The position numbers and the translations under genes are program-made. Shown piece by piece: positions 61,306-64,000 of a stretch of 64,000 bases of DNA. The notes under the pieces are model-generated. The model was not told the DNA's origin. It was given only the letters and a program-made list of their open reading frames with translations, and did no database searches. Source of the stretch: Ferrovibrio sp036381655 (GTDB taxonomy: Bacteria > Pseudomonadota > Alphaproteobacteria > Ferrovibrionales > Ferrovibrionaceae). The first letter of the stretch is position 1. The number at the start of each line of letters is the position of its first letter. The DNA lies in contig NZ_DASVCJ010000023.1 in the NCBI RefSeq assembly GCF_036381655.1, forward strand, positions 1-64,000. The letters run 5' to 3'.

Positions 61306-62157
61306 ATGATGTCGAATTTCATGCTCCGTTTGACCGCCGCAGGTATCGTCCTGCTTTCCGCCCCGGCCACTGCCTGGTCCCAGGTCGCGGAAAGCGCGCC
61401 GCCGGCAATGCCCGAGGCTGCCGGTGCGGCGTCCGCCTTGCTGCCGCATGACCTTTCGCCCTGGGGCATGTTCGTGACCGCCGACATCGTCGTGCAGGCG
61501 GTAATCAGCGGACTGGCCTTCGCCTCGGTGGTGACCTGGACCGTGCTGATCGCCAAGAGCATCGAGCTGTCCGGCGCATCCCGGCAGCAGCACAGGGCCT
61601 ATGCGCAGATCGACCGCGCGGCCTCCATGGACGCGCTGGCGCAGAACGCTTCCATCGAGGGCACCGTGGCGGCTTTTGTCGCGGCGGCCCAGGAGGAAAC
61701 GCGGCTGTCGGCCGAACATGCCAGCGAGGATCCCGACGGCCTGCAGGAGCGCATCGCCTCCCGGCTCGAACGGCTCGAGGCGGCGGCGGGCCGCAGCATG
61801 GTCCGCGGCATCGGCCTGCTGGCGACGATCGGCGCAACGGCGCCCTTCGTCGGCCTGTTCGGCACCGTCTGGGGCATCATGAACAGCTTCATCGGCATTT
61901 CGAAATCGCACACCACCAATCTCGCCGTCGTCGCCCCGGGCATCGCCGAAGCGCTGCTGGCCACCGCCATCGGCCTGGTGGCGGCGATCCCGGCCGTGGT
62001 GATCTACAACCAGTTCACGCGCCGCATCGCGGCCTACAAGGCGCAGCTTTCCGATACCGCCGCGGCGCTGCTGCGTCTGGTATCGCGCGATCTGAGCCGC
62101 AGCCGCATGGCGCCGGAACGGCCGGAATACCGCGCCCGGCTCGGCGCCGCCGAATAG
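61306..62157 (+). CDS. exbB: ExbB proton channel subunit
   Basis: A 283-residue MotA/TolQ/ExbB-family protein. An N-terminal signal-like helix is followed by helices at about 60-85, 165-195 and 205-235. RSMVRGIGLLATIGATAPFVGLFGTVWGIMNSFIGISKS and NLAVVAPGIAEALLATAIGLVAAIPAVVIYNQF are diagnostic. With ExbD it energises TonB from the proton gradient. The long N-terminus is the ExbB type found in many alphaproteobacteria. Confidence 0.94.
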   Translation: MMSNFMLRLTAAGIVLLSAPATAWSQVAESAPPAMPEAAGAASALLPHDLSPWGMFVTADIVVQAVISGLAFASVVTWTVLIAKSIELSGASRQQHRAYAQIDRAASMDALAQNASIEGTVAAFVAAAQEETRLSAEHASEDPDGLQERIASRLERLEAAAGRSMVRGIGLLATIGATAPFVGLFGTVWGIMNSFIGISKSHTTNLAVVAPGIAEALLATAIGLVAAIPAVVIYNQFTRRIAAYKAQLSDTAAALLRLVSRDLSRSRMAPERPEYRARLGAAE

Positions 62158-62182
62158 CGGCGGCGGGCGCAAGAGGCATACC

Positions 62183-62617
62183 ATGGCAATGAGCAGCGGC
62201 AGCAGCCGGTCCGGCGACGACGACCTGTTCGAGCAGCACGAGATCAACGTCACCCCTTTCATCGACGTGATGCTTGTGCTGCTGATCATCTTCATGGTGG
62301 CGGCGCCGCTGGCGACCGTCGATGTGCCGGTCGACCTGCCGGCTGCGGCGGCCAAGCCGCAGCCGCGGCCGGACAAGCCGCTGTATCTGTCGATCAAGCG
62401 CGACCTGTCGCTGGCGCTGGGCGACGAAACCGTCAGCCGCGAGGATCTGGGCGCGGCGCTGGACCGCGTCTCGGGCGGCGACAGGCAGCAGCGCATCTTC
62501 CTGCGCGCCGACCGCAGCATCGCCTACGGCGACGTGATGCAGACCATGAACGCATTGCGCCGCGCCGGCTATCTGAAGCTCGCCCTGGTCGGCCTCGAGG
62601 CGGACACGCCACAGTGA
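62183..62617 (+). CDS. exbD: ExbD subunit
   Basis: A 144-residue protein with one N-terminal helix carrying the essential Asp: EINVTPFIDVMLVLLIIFMVAAPL. The periplasmic part has IFLRADRSIAYGDVMQTMNALRRAGYLKLALVG. It pairs with ExbB. Its stop overlaps the tonB start (TGATG). Confidence 0.95.
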   Translation: MAMSSGSSRSGDDDLFEQHEINVTPFIDVMLVLLIIFMVAAPLATVDVPVDLPAAAAKPQPRPDKPLYLSIKRDLSLALGDETVSREDLGAALDRVSGGDRQQRIFLRADRSIAYGDVMQTMNALRRAGYLKLALVGLEADTPQ

Positions 62618-63420
62618 TGGCAAGTCCGCTCGCCGTGCTGCCTGTCGCCGCCCCGGGCGGACGGGAAGAGACCCGCGGGCATTGGCTGCGCTGGGGCGGC
62701 AGTTTCGGCGCCGTGCTCGGGCTGCATGGCGCCGCTTTGATCGCATTGCTGCTGCAGGTCGATATCGCGCCGCCGCCGAGCCCGCCGCCGGCCGCCATCA
62801 TCATCGATCTCGCGCCCGCCGCGCCGCCACCATCGCCGCTGCCCCCCGCGCCGAAGGCGGAACCGGAGCCGCCGCCGCCGCCGCCGCCGCTGGTGCAGCC
62901 TGAGGTTCCGCTGCCGCTGCCGCCCAAGCCGAAGCCGCCGGAGGAAAAGCCGCAGCACAAGCCCGAGCCGCACAAGCCCGAGCCGCACAAGCCCGAGCCG
63001 CCAAAGCCTGCGCCGAGAGAGGTTCCGCCGGCGCCGCCGAGCCAGCCAGCCGCGCCGACCCGCATGGAAGCGCCGCCCGCGCCCAAGGCCGCGGCGCCCG
63101 AGCGCGGTCCCGCGGCGATGGCGGCGGCGGCGAAGGCGACCTGGCAGGGGCAGCTGCTTGGCCATCTCGAGCGGCATAAGCGCTATCCGCGCGAGGCGCA
63201 GCGGCGGCGGCAGCAGGGCACCGCCTATGTGCGCTTCACGATCGATCGCAGAGGCCATGTCCTGCATGCCCGATTGGAGCGCAGTTCCGGGCATGCCGCG
63301 CTGGACGAGGAGACCTTGGCCCTGATCAGGCGCGCCGAGCCGCTGCCGCCTCCGCCGCCGGAAATTCCCGGCGAAACCCTCGACCTCGTCGTGCCGGTGC
63401 AGTTCTATCTGCGTCGTTGA
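62617..63420 (+). CDS. tonB: TonB energy-transducing protein
   Basis: A 267-residue TonB. One membrane helix lies near residues 30-47. A long Pro-rich, Lys/Glu-rich spacer follows, with three HKPEP repeats. The C-terminal domain has HLERHKRYPREAQRRRQQGTAYVRFTIDRRGHVLHARLERSSGHAALDEE, including the YPR(E/K)A motif that contacts TonB-dependent receptors. It spans the periplasm to energise siderophore uptake. Confidence 0.94.
   Translation: MASPLAVLPVAAPGGREETRGHWLRWGGSFGAVLGLHGAALIALLLQVDIAPPPSPPPAAIIIDLAPAAPPPSPLPPAPKAEPEPPPPPPPLVQPEVPLPLPPKPKPPEEKPQHKPEPHKPEPHKPEPPKPAPREVPPAPPSQPAAPTRMEAPPAPKAAAPERGPAAMAAAAKATWQGQLLGHLERHKRYPREAQRRRQQGTAYVRFTIDRRGHVLHARLERSSGHAALDEETLALIRRAEPLPPPPPEIPGETLDLVVPVQFYLRR
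62956..63000 (+). repeat. Three tandem 15-base repeats in tonB
   Basis: CACAAGCCCGAGCCG occurs three times in perfect tandem (62956, 62971, 62986), encoding HKPEP three times in the TonB Pro-rich spacer. Such repeats can vary in number between strains. Confidence 0.9.
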
Positions 63421-63453
63421 GCCCTTGCCGGGCGGACGGAGGAGACAAGCGGC

Positions 63454-63864
63454 ATGGCCTTCGCCATCAAGACCGGGATCGGCGATCCCGACGCGAAGGA
63501 TTTCGTTTTCGCCGGCCAGAAGACGATGTATGGCGGCAGGCATATCGCCGAAGGCGATGTCATTTTCCTGTTCGCGAGCGACCATGAGGGCGGCCGCGGC
63601 CTGATTGCGCAGGGCGTCGTCACCTCGGCCGAAGCGGTGGCCAAGCAACGCGGCCTCGCCCGGCAGACGCCGCGCGTCAGCATTGCCGTCCGCCGCACGG
63701 CGCGGGCCAGGCGGCCGCTCGGCCGCAACGAACTCAGGACTTTCACCGATTGGGATGACGGCCGGCCCGAGACCGAGCTCAATTTCAAATTCTATCGTCA
63801 GGCGACGAACAAGATCATCGGCCTGTCGGAGAAGGCCGCGGCGTTTCTGGCCGGCTTTTTCTAG
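63454..63864 (+). CDS. Hypothetical protein, possible PUA/EVE-like fold
   Basis: A 136-residue protein. Residues 30-60 (GGRHIAEGDVIFLFASDHEGGRGLIAQGVV) look like the strand-turn pattern of PUA/EVE-type domains, which read modified nucleic-acid bases. The rest is basic (RRTARARRPLGRNELR) and the C-terminus is helical. The resemblance is weak. ATG 63454 follows GGAGG. It follows tonB by 33 bases. Confidence 0.6.
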   Translation: MAFAIKTGIGDPDAKDFVFAGQKTMYGGRHIAEGDVIFLFASDHEGGRGLIAQGVVTSAEAVAKQRGLARQTPRVSIAVRRTARARRPLGRNELRTFTDWDDGRPETELNFKFYRQATNKIIGLSEKAAAFLAGFF

Positions 63865-63930
63865 GGCGGGCCGCCGCAGCCGGTCCGGCGGCGATATTGC
63901 CGCCGCGGCGGGCGCATCTATGTTACCCGC

Positions 63931-64000
63931 ATGCTCGACCCGCACCGTCTGCCCTGCGAAATCCCGGCCGCACGGCCCGCCCCCAAGCCCATCGGGGCGA
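63931..64000 (+). CDS. Start of a gene truncated by the window end
   Basis: ATG at 63931 opens 23 codons to the window end (MLDPHRLPCEIPAARPAPKP is the start). The peptide is Pro- and Ala-rich and cannot be assigned. The upstream 67 bases contain a GC-rich hairpin but no clear ribosome site, so the start is uncertain. Confidence 0.35.
   Translation, partial: MLDPHRLPCEIPAARPAPKPIGA

Noticed and set aside
63886..63905. CGGCGGC/GCCGCCG hairpin near the window end
   Set aside because: It has no T-run and sits in very GC-rich sequence where such pairings are common.

Overview
The window is bacterial chromosome, GC-rich and densely coded. It looks like an alphaproteobacterium, probably near Rhodospirillales. 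Supporting signs are the iscR-sufBCDS-sufT-sufA order, a type 2 leuA, a Zur-controlled znu locus, ubiTUV for anaerobic ubiquinone, and an exbBD-tonB set behind a Fur-like box. This is inferred from gene content; no rRNA or tRNA is present to settle it.

Bases 1 to about 10530 are accessory DNA and visibly less GC-rich. They hold part of a Tn7-like transposon: tnsA, tnsB, tnsC and a short tniQ in one direction, then a cluster of related repeats ending in CGACA (putative right end). The left end was not found and probably lies before base 1. Upstream of tnsA sit a Phd/VapC-type toxin-antitoxin pair and a co-directional run of six genes of unknown function (1380-5569). That run follows a near-consensus promoter and a leader carrying its own terminator. 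Three of the six genes (2525, 3908 and 5084) share a diverged domain, present twice in the 3908 gene. This module is the best candidate for an undescribed system.

Bases 10570-16645 are the iron-sulfur assembly operon, with two palindromes overlapping the iscR promoter. Bases 16668-22510 are a surface-glycan island: membrane glycosyltransferase, methyltransferase, GT2 glycosyltransferase, SMR-type transporter, sugar aminotransferase and epimerase. Then come a lipoprotein, the ugpBAEC glycerol-3-phosphate transporter with a Pho box, a YgjP-like metallopeptidase, a Bcr/CflA exporter, an alpha/beta hydrolase and PBP1A.

Bases 32578-41175 hold well-regulated metabolism: a Zur box with a 45-residue membrane protein and znuCB, a PII protein, ubiTUV behind an FNR-type box, leuA with a leucine-rich leader peptide, and a 3-oxoacid CoA-transferase. 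Bases 41383-54630 are housekeeping: lipoprotein, SBP_bac_3 protein, short-chain dehydrogenase, mdh, yhhN, Pmp3, bioB, a CrbSR-like two-component pair, mtgA and matB. An exact 10-bp periodic repeat follows matB. The last part holds a GNAT acetyltransferase, a second FtsH-type protease behind another FNR-type box, a YihY/BrkB protein, a sugar dehydrogenase with a dihaem cytochrome c, exbB-exbD-tonB, a small unknown protein and the start of a truncated gene.
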